A stretch of DNA of 64,000 nucleotides from Ardenticatenaceae bacterium. Lineage in GTDB: Bacteria; Chloroflexota; Anaerolineae; Promineifilales; Promineifilaceae. Positions 24,745 through 34,083 of the stretch are shown piece after piece (within the stretch, counting starts at the first letter, position 1; each line of letters opens with the position of its first letter). Where the stretch lies: assembly GCA_020634245.1 (NCBI GenBank), contig JACKCC010000015.1:62001-126000 (forward strand). The letters are read 5' to 3'. The notes below the pieces were generated by a model, which saw only the letters and a list, made by a program, of their open reading frames with translations, was not told the DNA's origin and searched no databases. Position numbers and translations under genes: made by a program.

Positions 24745-27453
24745 TTAGTTTTTACTGACAGCAAAGCAATATTGACCGGAACTTACTGACAAGACAACCG
24801 TTTCTCCGACCTGTTGAATTTCAGAAATTCCTTCTATTTGATCTAAAGGCTGTCCTTGCTCGGTAATATTCGCAGCGGCTTGAGCTGGCAAGTGAACAAC
24901 GGCTTCGCTGTTAGCTGGAATGGTCACCTCTAATTGAAACATATCGTCTTCTAGTGTCCATTTCGATTTGATACGGCCGTACATCGCATCAAGGCTGGCT
25001 TTGGCATAAGTAAGACCACCACCCGGCTGCGGCTGGATCAGAGTCCGCTTGTACCCCGGCACGTCAGGATCAATATCAATCCCCGCCACCACCTGATACA
25101 ACCAATCGCCGACGGCCCCATAGGCATAATGGTTGAAAGAATTCATCCCTGCATCCTGGAAACTGCCATCCGGTTTGATGCCATCCCAGCGCTCCCAAAT
25201 CGTCGTCGCGCCCTGCTTCACCGGATATAGCCATGAGGGACAATCCTCCTGATTGAGCAGCTTGTAAGCCACATCCGTATAGCCGTACCGGCTCAACACG
25301 TGGCATAAATAGGGCGTGCCCACAAAGCCGGTGGTCAAATGGTAACCGCCCCGGCTTATCTCCGCCGCCAGCCGTTCCGCCGCCAGGGGACGGGCAGATT
25401 CCGGCAGCAGGTCGAAGTGTAAGGCCAGCACATAGGCCGTTTGCGTATTGGGACCGATACGGCCGGCCGGCGTTACAAATTCATTATTGAAGGCGGCGGT
25501 CACTTGATGGGCCAGATCTGTGTAACACGCCGCGTCGTCGACTTTGCCCAACACCTGGGCGACATCGGCCAGCAGACGGGCGCTGTAGGCATAAAAGGCC
25601 GTAGCAATCAATTCATTATTGGTGACAGGCGTGGGCAGTCGATCGTCTTCGCCCCGGTAATCTAGCCAATCGCCAAATTGAAAATCGCTGCGCCAGATGT
25701 AATCTTCGTCGGCCCGGCTGCGCATATAATCTACCCAACCGGCCATGCTTTCATACTGCTCGGCCAGCAAGCGCTTGTCGCCGTAACACCGGTAAATCGT
25801 CCAAGGACAGATTATAGCGGCATCGCCCCAGGCGGCGGCGCCGCCGCCATCGGCCGCGCTCAATTCACCAGAACCAGTTTTGGCAATAACATCGGGCACC
25901 ACAAACGGCACGCTGCCGTTGGGCAGTTGGTCGGCGCTTAAATCGCGCAGCCACTTGGTAAAAAAGGCCGCGACATCCATATTGAAGCAGGCCGTGCGAA
26001 TAAAAACCTGCGCGTCGCCGGTCCAGCCCAGCCGTTCATCGCGCTGCGGGCAATCGGTGGGCACATCGACAAAGTTGCCTTTCTGCCCCCAGACAATGTT
26101 ATGCTGCAACTGGTTGATGAGTGGATTGGAACATTCAAAGGTGCCGGTTGGCGGCGTGTCCGAATGGAGCACCACAGCGGTGAAATCGTCGGGTGTTGGT
26201 TCGCTCAGAAACCCCTCTACCGACACAAAACGAAAACCGTAAAAGGTGAAATGGGGCTCAAACTGTTCATCGGCATCCGGCAGGCCCTGCAAGGTGTAGC
26301 GGGCGATTTGATCGGCAATTCGCAGATTTTCGGTGTAAAGATTACCCTGCTGGTCCAGCACCTCGGCGTGCCGCAGCGTAATGGTCGTGCCTTTTGGACC
26401 GCAGGCCCGCATTTTGACCCAGCCCACCATATTCTGGCCAAAATCGAGAATGGTCTCTCCTTTGGGCGAATGTAGGATGTGTAACGGCCGTATCGCCTCA
26501 TGCCGCCTAACTAATGGCCCTACCTGGGCCACGACCATTTCTTTAGGATGATCAAGCCGGCGCACGCCCTGCCAGTCGCTGTCGTCATAACCGGTATTAT
26601 CCCAACCCGGTTTCTCCAGCCGGGCATCGAAGATCTCACCCTTATATATATCGGACGTCTGGATGGGACCGGGCGTGGCCCGCCACTGGTCGTCGCTGCT
26701 GATGATTTGGGTACGGCCGTTACCATACACCAACTTGAGCTGCACCAGCAATGCCAGCTGGTCGCCATATAAATTGCGCTCGCCCGTGAAGCCCATATAA
26801 CCTCGATACCAGCCATCACCCAGGATCGCACCCAAAACGTTGTCACCCTGATGCATCAGACCGGTCACATCGTACGTCTGGTATTGCAAACGATGCTGGT
26901 AGCTGGTCCAGCCCGGAGTCAGCACGGCATCACCAACCCGCTGCCCATTCAATCGCAGTTCATAGAGACCTAGACTGGTGGCATAAACACGGGCCGAGAC
27001 AAGATCAGTTGCCACGTCAAAAGTGCGGCGCAACAGTGGGCACGGCTGTGGCCGGCTGACATCTTCATCCCAGTCCGGTGTAATCCAATCAGCCTGCCAG
27101 TCGCTGCTGGACAGCAGACCCATTTCCCACCAGGCTGGAGGACTTTCAAGTTTCTGGTCTGCCTCATCCCACACCCACACTTTCCAATAGATACGCTGGC
27201 TAGAGGCCAGCATCGGACCACCATAAGCTACTTGAATGGACTGATCCGACTCGACTTTTCCGCTGTCCCATAAAGGTTCAAGGCCGCTCGCTAGATTTGC
27301 TTCCGAGGAAGCCGCTACGATTTGGTAGGCTGTCTGGTAAACCCCGCGTTGGTCGCTTTGCATCTGCCAGCTCAATTGAGGCTGAAGTACATCGATTCCC
27401 AGGGGATTGATTTGATATTCACACGTTAAATTTGAAATAGTTGTTGTAGGCAT
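24745..27453 (-). CDS. Alpha-L-rhamnosidase, glycoside hydrolase family 78
   Basis: A 902-residue protein with GH78 order: N-terminal beta domains, a Bac_rhamnosid region, the (alpha/alpha)6 catalytic barrel and a C-terminal beta sandwich. The conserved catalytic-acid segment Cys-Pro-Gln-Arg-Asp-Glu-Arg-Leu-Gly-Trp-Thr-Gly-Asp is present. The start at 27453 has AAGGAAG upstream; a longer frame to 27540 adds an unlikely leader. No signal peptide is seen, so it works inside the cell on imported rhamnosides. It is the last gene of the ROK-ABC operon, which suggests the importer carries rhamnosylated oligosaccharides or plant glycosides. Confidence 0.92.
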   Translation of the reverse strand: MPTTTISNLTCEYQINPLGIDVLQPQLSWQMQSDQRGVYQTAYQIVAASSEANLASGLEPLWDSGKVESDQSIQVAYGGPMLASSQRIYWKVWVWDEADQKLESPPAWWEMGLLSSSDWQADWITPDWDEDVSRPQPCPLLRRTFDVATDLVSARVYATSLGLYELRLNGQRVGDAVLTPGWTSYQHRLQYQTYDVTGLMHQGDNVLGAILGDGWYRGYMGFTGERNLYGDQLALLVQLKLVYGNGRTQIISSDDQWRATPGPIQTSDIYKGEIFDARLEKPGWDNTGYDDSDWQGVRRLDHPKEMVVAQVGPLVRRHEAIRPLHILHSPKGETILDFGQNMVGWVKMRACGPKGTTITLRHAEVLDQQGNLYTENLRIADQIARYTLQGLPDADEQFEPHFTFYGFRFVSVEGFLSEPTPDDFTAVVLHSDTPPTGTFECSNPLINQLQHNIVWGQKGNFVDVPTDCPQRDERLGWTGDAQVFIRTACFNMDVAAFFTKWLRDLSADQLPNGSVPFVVPDVIAKTGSGELSAADGGGAAAWGDAAIICPWTIYRCYGDKRLLAEQYESMAGWVDYMRSRADEDYIWRSDFQFGDWLDYRGEDDRLPTPVTNNELIATAFYAYSARLLADVAQVLGKVDDAACYTDLAHQVTAAFNNEFVTPAGRIGPNTQTAYVLALHFDLLPESARPLAAERLAAEISRGGYHLTTGFVGTPYLCHVLSRYGYTDVAYKLLNQEDCPSWLYPVKQGATTIWERWDGIKPDGSFQDAGMNSFNHYAYGAVGDWLYQVVAGIDIDPDVPGYKRTLIQPQPGGGLTYAKASLDAMYGRIKSKWTLEDDMFQLEVTIPANSEAVVHLPAQAAANITEQGQPLDQIEGISEIQQVGETVVLSVSSGQYCFAVSKN

Positions 27454-27520
27454 GATCGACACTTCCTTGAGTGCCCCAGTTTGTTTTATATGCGCGTGTA
27501 ATGATCCGGCACCAGCGATC

Positions 27521-28357
27521 TTAACCCTTGATTGCCCCACCGATCATCCCCGCTACAAGCTGTTTCTGGAAGAATAGGAACACGATAAAGGGTATAATAG
27601 TCATTATCACCACATCGGCAAAGAGCAGGTTCCACTGTGAACTGAACTGGCTGATGAAGCTGAATAATGTTAGGGGCGCAGTGACGTTTTCCGAGCCGGG
27701 GAGGAAGTAGAGCGGCCCGACAAAATCGTTGAATATAGTCACAGAGGAGGTGACGACCACTGTCACAATGGCTGGTCGCAACAAGGGCAGAATGATGTTG
27801 AAAAATACACGCATCGGCGACGCCCCATCAATGATGGCTGATTCATCCAGCTCTCTAGGGATGTTATTCATGAATGTGCGGAAAATCAGGATGGCAAAGG
27901 GCATCGTGTAGGCGACATCAACCATGATCATGCCAAAGAGAGTCTTGTAAAGGCCAATCCACTGTAGGAAGAAGACCGTTGGCACAACGGCCGGTGGGAT
28001 AATCAGCCCCGCCAGCATGAACGAACCAACCACCGAGGCCAGCCGGTCGCTGCGGCGCTGCATCACAAAGGCAACCAGCGCGGAAAACAGAACAATCAGC
28101 GTAACCGAACCGACGGTCAGCAGTGTACTGTTCCACAGAGCCAGGGCCATGCGGTTGTCGCCAAAAACCATAACTTCCCTAAGGTTTTCCCACAATTGAA
28201 ACTCGCTCGGCCAACTGAACTCCAAGAGAGCAGCTTCCTGGCGTGTCTTGGCCGCATTCAGCAGGATAAATATGAACGGCACAATAAAGACGACACCAAA
28301 GGTGACGAACATGGCAATGTCCCTCAGGACGTTCGTAATGACTTTTCGCGCTCTCAT
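27521..28357 (-). CDS. Carbohydrate ABC transporter permease, MalG type
   Basis: A 278-residue inner-membrane protein with six predicted helices. The cytoplasmic EAA loop that contacts the ATPase is visible as Ile-Ile-Asp-Gly-Ala-Ser-Pro followed by Ile-Leu-Pro-Leu-Leu-Arg-Pro. The start overlaps the end of the upstream permease by 4 bases (ATGA), so the two are translationally coupled. No ATPase gene is in the cluster; as in many CUT1 systems a shared MsmK/UgpC-type ATPase elsewhere is expected. Confidence 0.92.
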   Translation of the reverse strand: MRARKVITNVLRDIAMFVTFGVVFIVPFIFILLNAAKTRQEAALLEFSWPSEFQLWENLREVMVFGDNRMALALWNSTLLTVGSVTLIVLFSALVAFVMQRRSDRLASVVGSFMLAGLIIPPAVVPTVFFLQWIGLYKTLFGMIMVDVAYTMPFAILIFRTFMNNIPRELDESAIIDGASPMRVFFNIILPLLRPAIVTVVVTSSVTIFNDFVGPLYFLPGSENVTAPLTLFSFISQFSSQWNLLFADVVIMTIIPFIVFLFFQKQLVAGMIGGAIKG

Positions 28358-29232
28358 AGTTCAATCTCCTTGCGATTGAAGTAGCTCATGAGCGGATAGA
28401 CAATGATAGTGACGAGAATGAAAAGAACAACGTTGCCGGCGGTTGACAGCCCATAGAAGCCTGCCTGATACTGTTTGTAAATCACCGAAGTGAGTACGTC
28501 GGAGGCGAAGCCAGGACCACCGCGGGTCATGGTCCAAATTACATCGAAGGTCCGTAGCCCACCAATAAATGACAGCAGGATAACGGTGAAGGTGGAGTTG
28601 CGGGCCATAGGAATAATGACGTGGCGAAATTTCACCCAGAGTCCCCCCTCCAGCCGGGCAGCTTCAAAATATTCTTCAGGAATCGATAAAATACCGGCCA
28701 TAAATATGACAGTGGCTATGCCAAGTCCCTTCCAAACATCAACGATTACTACCGAATACAGCGCCAGACTGGGATTCCCCAACCAATCTGGCTGTGGCAA
28801 ACCGATAAAGCCAAGGGCTGTGTTGATTAGCCCTGTTGATGGCTGCATGAGCATGGAGAAGGTGATGCCGACGGCGACGGTACTGACCAGAACTGGAAAA
28901 AAGGTGATGCTTCGATAAAAATCCTTGAACCGAATATTTGAAGTGAGCAACATGGCCAAAGGCAGCGAGATGATGACTTTGAGACCGCTGGTGAGTATGG
29001 CATAGATGATAGTGTTCTTCAGCCCAGAACTAAGCGAGGGGTTATTCAAGAAGGTGATATAGTTGTCTAGTCCGATGAAGGTCGCGTCGAACAGCGTCCA
29101 GCGGGTCAGGCTATAGTAGAACGCCATGGCCGTCGGCACAAGGAAGAATAAGCCGAACACAATTGCTGCCGGGAAATATAACCAGTTAGGGTAGGTTCGC
29201 AGAACCGCCCGCGACCGTACATTGCTTGTCAT
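28354..29232 (-). CDS. Carbohydrate ABC transporter permease, MalF type
   Basis: A 292-residue membrane protein of the CUT1 family, partner of the MalG-type permease. Six helices are seen, and the EAA region reads Glu-Ala-Ala-Arg-Leu-Glu-Gly-Gly-Leu then Val-Ile-Ile-Pro-Met. The N-terminus lacks the large periplasmic domain of enteric MalF, as usual for this subfamily. It lies between the solute-binding protein and the second permease. Confidence 0.92.
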   Translation of the reverse strand: MTSNVRSRAVLRTYPNWLYFPAAIVFGLFFLVPTAMAFYYSLTRWTLFDATFIGLDNYITFLNNPSLSSGLKNTIIYAILTSGLKVIISLPLAMLLTSNIRFKDFYRSITFFPVLVSTVAVGITFSMLMQPSTGLINTALGFIGLPQPDWLGNPSLALYSVVIVDVWKGLGIATVIFMAGILSIPEEYFEAARLEGGLWVKFRHVIIPMARNSTFTVILLSFIGGLRTFDVIWTMTRGGPGFASDVLTSVIYKQYQAGFYGLSTAGNVVLFILVTIIVYPLMSYFNRKEIEL

Positions 29233-29268
29233 AGAACCTCACTTGCAAAGGTAGTTGTTTCTCAGTTG

Positions 29269-29299
29269 CTGGGGCCTGGTATCGACTACCAGGCCCCAG
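29269..29299. promoter_or_regulatory. Strong hairpin between binding protein and permease genes
   Basis: A perfect 13-bp stem (CTGGGGCCTGGTA / TACCAGGCCCCAG) with a 5-base loop. It sits after the solute-binding-protein gene on the - strand and lacks a U-tract. Such stems usually protect the upstream message so that the binding protein is made in excess over the permeases. Confidence 0.75.
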
Positions 29300-29334
29300 T
29301 AGAATATGAGTTTATAAGGGTCTAAACCAATTGA

Positions 29335-30762
29335 TTACCAACCGGGTAAACCAAGCTGCTGTGCCTGCTGTTTAACATCCTCATCGTAAGCCGCAGCGGC
29401 TTCTTCGGCCGTCATCTGGCCGGTGCCAACAGCAACGAGAAGGTGTTCAAGGTTGGGGCCTTTTACGGGGGAGAGGAATTCCAGCGCTGGCGCAGAGTTA
29501 CCGGAGTCGATGTAAGCCTTGATATCTAGGACAGCAGGCAGTACGTCGTCAGGCAGCTCGGCTCCCTTCACGAGGTATGGGCCTGATGGCGGAGCATATT
29601 CGTTGAGTGCAGCGATGGCTTCAGGTGATACGGTAAACGCCAGAAAATCCTTGGCTACTTCCAGTTTTTCGCCAGTCGTGGTGAGTGGAATGTAGTTGGC
29701 CGAGAGCATCCAGATCGTCGCGCCGTTGCTCGAGGCATCCGGGCCTGGCTGGGCGAAGAAGCCGATGTCATTGACCTTGTCGGGCCAGTTCGTCGCAATG
29801 GTTGGCAGAGCAAAGGATAACATCGGATAATGGGCGCCCTCGCCGTTGGCCAGCATTTCCAGACCTTGGTTAAATGTTGCTGTCGCAAAGTCCTGCTGGT
29901 ACCATCCTTTGTCATAGCCCTCCTGTACGTACTTAAAGCCAGCCAACGCCGCCGGGGTAGTGGCGTACTTGGCCTCATTGGCCGTAAATTCTTCGGCAAA
30001 GTTCGGGTTAGCGGCTTGAACGTTGTAGTAATCGGCCAGCACGAACAACTGGGAAGTCCAGGTGTCGCCAAAGGTAGCAATGACCGGTGCAATGCCAGCT
30101 TCCTTGATGATCTCATTGTTGGCGGCGAATTCGTCCCACGTCAAGGGCACGCTCAGCCCCAGGTCTTCGTAGACCTTCTTGTTATAGAGGATACCGCCAC
30201 CCATTGACGATTGACTTGGCACGCCAAAGACTTTGCCGTTCTGCGCCACGGTTTGTTTGAAAGCGTCGTCAACGTTTGCCATAAACGGTTCGTTGGTAAG
30301 GTCAACCAGCGTATCGGACGGATTCAAGGCCTGGAGCAGTGAGCCGGCGTTGTAGAAGAAGACGTCGGTCATCTCGCCGGTAGCCAGGCGCGTTTTAACC
30401 ACGTTATCGCCATCACCACCTTGCGGCCGGTTTTCAATCTCAATGGTCACGTTGGGATGTAGTTCCATGTAGGCATCGGCGAATGTGTGGACTAAGAGTT
30501 GGTCGGTCTCGCCATCATCAACGAGATAGGTCAGCGTGATAGGAGCGGGTGCTTCTTCTTCGGCAGGAACTTCTACGATGCGGGTCACTTCTACCTGTTC
30601 GGTAATTACTTCACCCTCAACAATGCGCGTCACTTCTTCGGTAATGGTTTCGGTAACAACACGTGTTACCTCTACTACCTCAGGTTCGGCTGGTGTGGTA
30701 CAGGCTGACAGCACTAAAACCAACGCCAGAATGGCTATAAACAGTAAACTTAGTTTCTTCAT
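29335..30762 (-). CDS. Sugar ABC transporter solute-binding lipoprotein
   Basis: A 475-residue family 1 extracellular binding protein. The signal peptide ends at Leu-Val-Leu-Ser-Ala-Cys (lipobox, Cys at about residue 21). A linker of repeated Glu-Val-Thr-Arg-Val/Ile-Val units follows, a style I associate with Chloroflexota binding proteins. The mature domain from about residue 75 has two lobes with the usual Trp-rich sugar site. AAGGAGA lies upstream of the ATG. The likely cargo is a rhamnose- or glucose-containing oligosaccharide, judged from the flanking GH3 and GH78 genes. Confidence 0.93.
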   Translation of the reverse strand: MKKLSLLFIAILALVLVLSACTTPAEPEVVEVTRVVTETITEEVTRIVEGEVITEQVEVTRIVEVPAEEEAPAPITLTYLVDDGETDQLLVHTFADAYMELHPNVTIEIENRPQGGDGDNVVKTRLATGEMTDVFFYNAGSLLQALNPSDTLVDLTNEPFMANVDDAFKQTVAQNGKVFGVPSQSSMGGGILYNKKVYEDLGLSVPLTWDEFAANNEIIKEAGIAPVIATFGDTWTSQLFVLADYYNVQAANPNFAEEFTANEAKYATTPAALAGFKYVQEGYDKGWYQQDFATATFNQGLEMLANGEGAHYPMLSFALPTIATNWPDKVNDIGFFAQPGPDASSNGATIWMLSANYIPLTTTGEKLEVAKDFLAFTVSPEAIAALNEYAPPSGPYLVKGAELPDDVLPAVLDIKAYIDSGNSAPALEFLSPVKGPNLEHLLVAVGTGQMTAEEAAAAYDEDVKQQAQQLGLPGW

Positions 30763-30830
30763 TTTTCTTCTCCTTTAAAATTATGTGTAAATACAATTGA
30801 TCACAAAAGGCTGTTTTGCCATTTAGATGG

Positions 30831-30861
30831 CCGTGTGCCCGGCGTGCCACCCGGCACACGG
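30831..30861. promoter_or_regulatory. Hairpin between GH3 and binding-protein genes
   Basis: CCGTGTGCC and GGCACACGG form a 9-bp stem with an inner GC-rich loop, just after the GH3 stop codon on the - strand. There is no clear U-tract. It is likely a partial terminator or mRNA-end protector separating the secreted GH3 from the transporter message. Confidence 0.6.
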
Positions 30862-30887
30862 TCGAATCTATTAAGTTGCTAAAACGG

Positions 30888-33764
30888 TTACTTTCCTGGG
30901 CGATGCCAGACTAGGACCGTATCCGTCATCAGATCATTCGCTGAAGACGAACCGCCGACATGCACCTCGTAGATACCTGGTGCGGTCACCCAACCATCGA
31001 TGTCCGTATTCCAATAGGACAGCGGATGGGCCGAGGATGTCGGGTCAATTACGATTGTAACGTTCTCATGCTCACCCGGCTCCAGGGTAACTCTGGCCCA
31101 ACCGACCAGGCGCTTGGGGGGTTCATCTGGCACCTGTGCCGGCAGACTGAGGTAAACCTGGGCAATCTCAGTACCAGCCACTGAACCGGTGTTGGTCACG
31201 CGGAAGTGAACGGTGATTTCCTTGTCTGACTGCACACGTACTGGGGTCACATGCAGATGCGAGTACTCAAAGGTGGTGTAGGAAAGGCCATAGCCGAAAG
31301 AGAACAAGGGCTCGATACCCTGGGCATCATACCAACGGTAGCCGACCTCCAGGCCTTCGGTGTAGTCAACCTGGCGAATGCCGAATTCATCCCGGATTCC
31401 AGGATACTGTGCTTCTGACCCGGCTGTGGGTATATCATCTTCTGAAACCGGGAAAGTCTGCGGCAGCTTGCCAGAAGGGTTAACGTCACCCCACAATAGG
31501 TTCGTAATCGCGTTGCCCATTTCGACACCTGCCCACCAGACTTCGAGTACGCCCTCTACTTCGTCGATCCAGGGCATGAGGACCGGTCCGCCGGTCTGTA
31601 ACACAACAACCGTGTTCGGGTTGGCAGCCGCCACTGTGCTGATCAGATCGTCGCCATAGGATGAGAAAACGGCCGTGCCCTCCACATGGTCAAAATTCAG
31701 TGCAGGGGCAAATGTAATACCTGAGCCTGGACTCTGGATTGCTGCACCCCGGGCGTGGTCAAGATTCAGCGCAGGAGTAAACGTGATACCGCTGCCAGAA
31801 ACCTGGACGCCGGCAGCATGTGCGAATTCGAGGGCTTCATCAACAGTGATGCTCCTCCGGCGGCTGTCGATCATAGTGATGGTACGGGTCTCAAGATTAT
31901 CCCCGCTGTCGACGGTGATTATATTGCCAACTGAGAAGCCGGATGTGCTGGCAACGGTGATACTTGTGACGCCGATGGATGTGGCGCTTTGCAGGGTAGT
32001 GCCACCCGCCGTGCCGACCTCGGTAACCTCGACCACCTCAAGGCTCGCACCTGTATCTACGGAGAGCATGTCACCAACGACGAGGCCGCCCACACTTGAA
32101 ACTTTTATGTTTGTGTCGCCAGCAACGGCGTCAAGGGCAAGAGCCGCGTTGGTTGCCGCTGTGCCAATATCGGTGGCGGTAATGGTTTCCTCGTCTATGA
32201 AGATAGTGCTGCCAACCTGAATATTATTTGTGCTATATACCTTTATGTTTGTGTCACCTGCAATTGCGGAAGCAAACAGACTGGTATTGGCTTGCGGCAC
32301 CAGCGACAAGTTGGCAAGATCGCTAAACTCGCCGGCGCGATAATAACCGAAGACGATGGCGATATCTGCACCAGCCGCCGCCGCAGCAGCTGATTGAAGG
32401 TTGCTGCCATTGTCAAAGACTACAGTGTTCCCTTCCGCGGTAGCTCGGGCTGTGATCGCATCTAGCGGCGCGACCGGGGTGCATGGTCCAGTTGGCGCGG
32501 TGGGACCGCAAACGCTGGCGGCGCTGATGCCGTCCGTAGGTTCATTCGAAGCTGTCGGGCCAATGACGGCAATGGTACTGCCCGAACCAGAAAGTGGCAG
32601 AATATTATCGTTCTTGAGAAGGACAGAACCTTCTTCCACCACGCGGCGGGCCACGTCACGGTGCTCGTCTGTGGAGACATTATCCAATGATTCCGTGGGC
32701 CGCGGAACGTCGAACAGGCCGTTTTTGATATGGGCTCTCACGACTCGAAAAGCCGCCTCGTCGATTTGCTCCTCGGTGATCTCGCCGGCAGCGAGCGCAG
32801 CATTCAAAAGATCGGGTGTAAAGTACCGCGGGCGGTTAAGTTCCTGATCCAGGCCATTCACAAGCGATGGGCTTGTCGAGTGGACCGCGCCAAAGTCGGA
32901 CATCACAAAACCCTCGAAGCCGATGTAATCCTTGAGGATGTCGTTGAGGATATTCCCATTTTCGCAGGAGTAAACGCCATTGACCTGGTTGTAGGCGCAC
33001 ATGATACTGCCAGGATCACCTTCCTTAAGGGCGATCTCCCAGGGCAGTATGTATATTTGCATGAGTGTGCGTTCGTCCACGTTCGAAGAGGAGCTCGTCC
33101 GGTCGGTCTCTTGCTCGTTTGCCACATAGTGCTTCAGGTCAGCTTCAACGGCCACATCTGGAGGCGTGTCTTCCTGAATGCCCTGGATATTCGCCGCAGC
33201 CATTAGACCGCTGAGCAGCGGATCCTCGCCGAAGTATTCGTTGTTGCGACCGGCTAGAGGGGTTCGTCCACTGGCTACACCAGGAGCTAACACCACGTTA
33301 CGCTGCTTATAGAATGCCTCCCAGGCGTATGCGGCGCCTTTTGCGCGCGCCAGCGCCGTATCCCAGGTGGCAGCCAACCCGATTTGGGCGGGGAACACCG
33401 TGACACCGGCACCTGCATTGCTAACCACCGTGGATGGTCCATCAGTGTATTGAATGAGTGGCGCGCAGTCCACTTGCACGGGGTAGGTGACCCCACCTGA
33501 CCAACTAGTTTGCGTTGGGCTGTTTGCAGGTTGTTCTACTATCCAACGCATCTTTTGTTCCAGTGTACTGGCATCCAACAGCAACCGGGCACGCTCATCG
33601 GCACTTAACGAAGTATCCATCCACGGACATAAATCCAGATCTACTTCGGCGCTTTCCGGTTTGGCCGAGGCATTTGCGGTAAATACCAACACAAACACCA
33701 AGGCAAGCATCAAGACTGGTAAGGGGTGAATAATAAATTTCCTAAATTGGAACCGGTTGTTCAT
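30888..33764 (-). CDS. Secreted GH3 beta-glycosidase with a repeat-rich insertion
   Basis: A 958-residue protein. A signal peptide (cleavage after Ala-Asn-Ala-Ser-Ala, about residue 34) shows export. The GH3 catalytic domain has Lys211-His212 and the nucleophile Asp290 in Val-Met-Ser-Asp-Phe. A GH3_C sandwich and FnIII domain follow. Between about residues 492 and 702, inside the GH3_C sandwich, lies an insert made of three or four copies of an Asp-Thr-Asn-Ile-Lys-Val ... Val-Gly ... Val-Asp motif, then two Ser-Gly-Ile-Thr-Phe repeats. That insert is unusual for GH3 and may bind polysaccharide or the cell surface. The gene heads the ROK-ABC-GH78 block. Confidence 0.9.
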   Translation of the reverse strand: MNNRFQFRKFIIHPLPVLMLALVFVLVFTANASAKPESAEVDLDLCPWMDTSLSADERARLLLDASTLEQKMRWIVEQPANSPTQTSWSGGVTYPVQVDCAPLIQYTDGPSTVVSNAGAGVTVFPAQIGLAATWDTALARAKGAAYAWEAFYKQRNVVLAPGVASGRTPLAGRNNEYFGEDPLLSGLMAAANIQGIQEDTPPDVAVEADLKHYVANEQETDRTSSSSNVDERTLMQIYILPWEIALKEGDPGSIMCAYNQVNGVYSCENGNILNDILKDYIGFEGFVMSDFGAVHSTSPSLVNGLDQELNRPRYFTPDLLNAALAAGEITEEQIDEAAFRVVRAHIKNGLFDVPRPTESLDNVSTDEHRDVARRVVEEGSVLLKNDNILPLSGSGSTIAVIGPTASNEPTDGISAASVCGPTAPTGPCTPVAPLDAITARATAEGNTVVFDNGSNLQSAAAAAAGADIAIVFGYYRAGEFSDLANLSLVPQANTSLFASAIAGDTNIKVYSTNNIQVGSTIFIDEETITATDIGTAATNAALALDAVAGDTNIKVSSVGGLVVGDMLSVDTGASLEVVEVTEVGTAGGTTLQSATSIGVTSITVASTSGFSVGNIITVDSGDNLETRTITMIDSRRRSITVDEALEFAHAAGVQVSGSGITFTPALNLDHARGAAIQSPGSGITFAPALNFDHVEGTAVFSSYGDDLISTVAAANPNTVVVLQTGGPVLMPWIDEVEGVLEVWWAGVEMGNAITNLLWGDVNPSGKLPQTFPVSEDDIPTAGSEAQYPGIRDEFGIRQVDYTEGLEVGYRWYDAQGIEPLFSFGYGLSYTTFEYSHLHVTPVRVQSDKEITVHFRVTNTGSVAGTEIAQVYLSLPAQVPDEPPKRLVGWARVTLEPGEHENVTIVIDPTSSAHPLSYWNTDIDGWVTAPGIYEVHVGGSSSANDLMTDTVLVWHRPGK

Positions 33765-33794
33765 TTGTAATTTTTCTCCTTATTTTTCCTATGT

Positions 33795-33810
33795 GCGAAC
33801 AAGTGTTCGC
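33795..33810. promoter_or_regulatory. Palindrome upstream of secreted GH3, candidate operator
   Basis: GCGAACA and TGTTCGC are perfect 7-bp arms with a 2-base spacer, 31 bases upstream of the GH3 start. Size and place suit a repressor site, possibly for the adjacent ROK regulator. The link is inference. Confidence 0.5.
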
Positions 33811-33934
33811 GGAATAAAAGCACACACCAGCAACAGATATTAGAGATTTGGTAAACAAACCGGTTTCGTGTTATAAAAATGGAGAGCAAAACCCTTACAC
33901 TTAGGTGTCCAAAGAGTTTTGTTCATTTCCAGTG

Positions 33935-33983
33935 GGAGATACTGTTTCGTCTGCCAAGATATCCAGTATCTCCTTTTTATTTT
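33935..33983 (+). terminator. Hairpin with T-tract on the + strand
   Basis: GGAGATACTG and CAGTATCTCC form a 10-bp stem followed by TTTTTATTTT on the + strand. No + strand gene ends here, and the - strand side has no T-tract, so it may be a leftover terminator or may stop antisense transcription into the ROK gene. Confidence 0.5.
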
Positions 33984-34083
33984 CACGTTGTTGCTGTGTT
34001 GCCAGGCTTAGATTTAATGAAACACACAGTCAGTAAAGTCTAATCATATACACCTCCCTTTTAACGGCTCCCGGGACATGTAT

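Larger units (their letters stand above)
33765..34083. other. Intergenic region upstream of the secreted GH3 gene
   Basis: A 319-bp gap. It holds the GH3 ribosome-binding site (AGGAGAAA on the - strand), the GCGAACA/TGTTCGC palindrome, a smaller dyad AAACCGGTTT near 33857-33866 and the hairpin at 33935. A - strand promoter must lie here, but no clear -35/-10 pair stands out. Confidence 0.5.
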
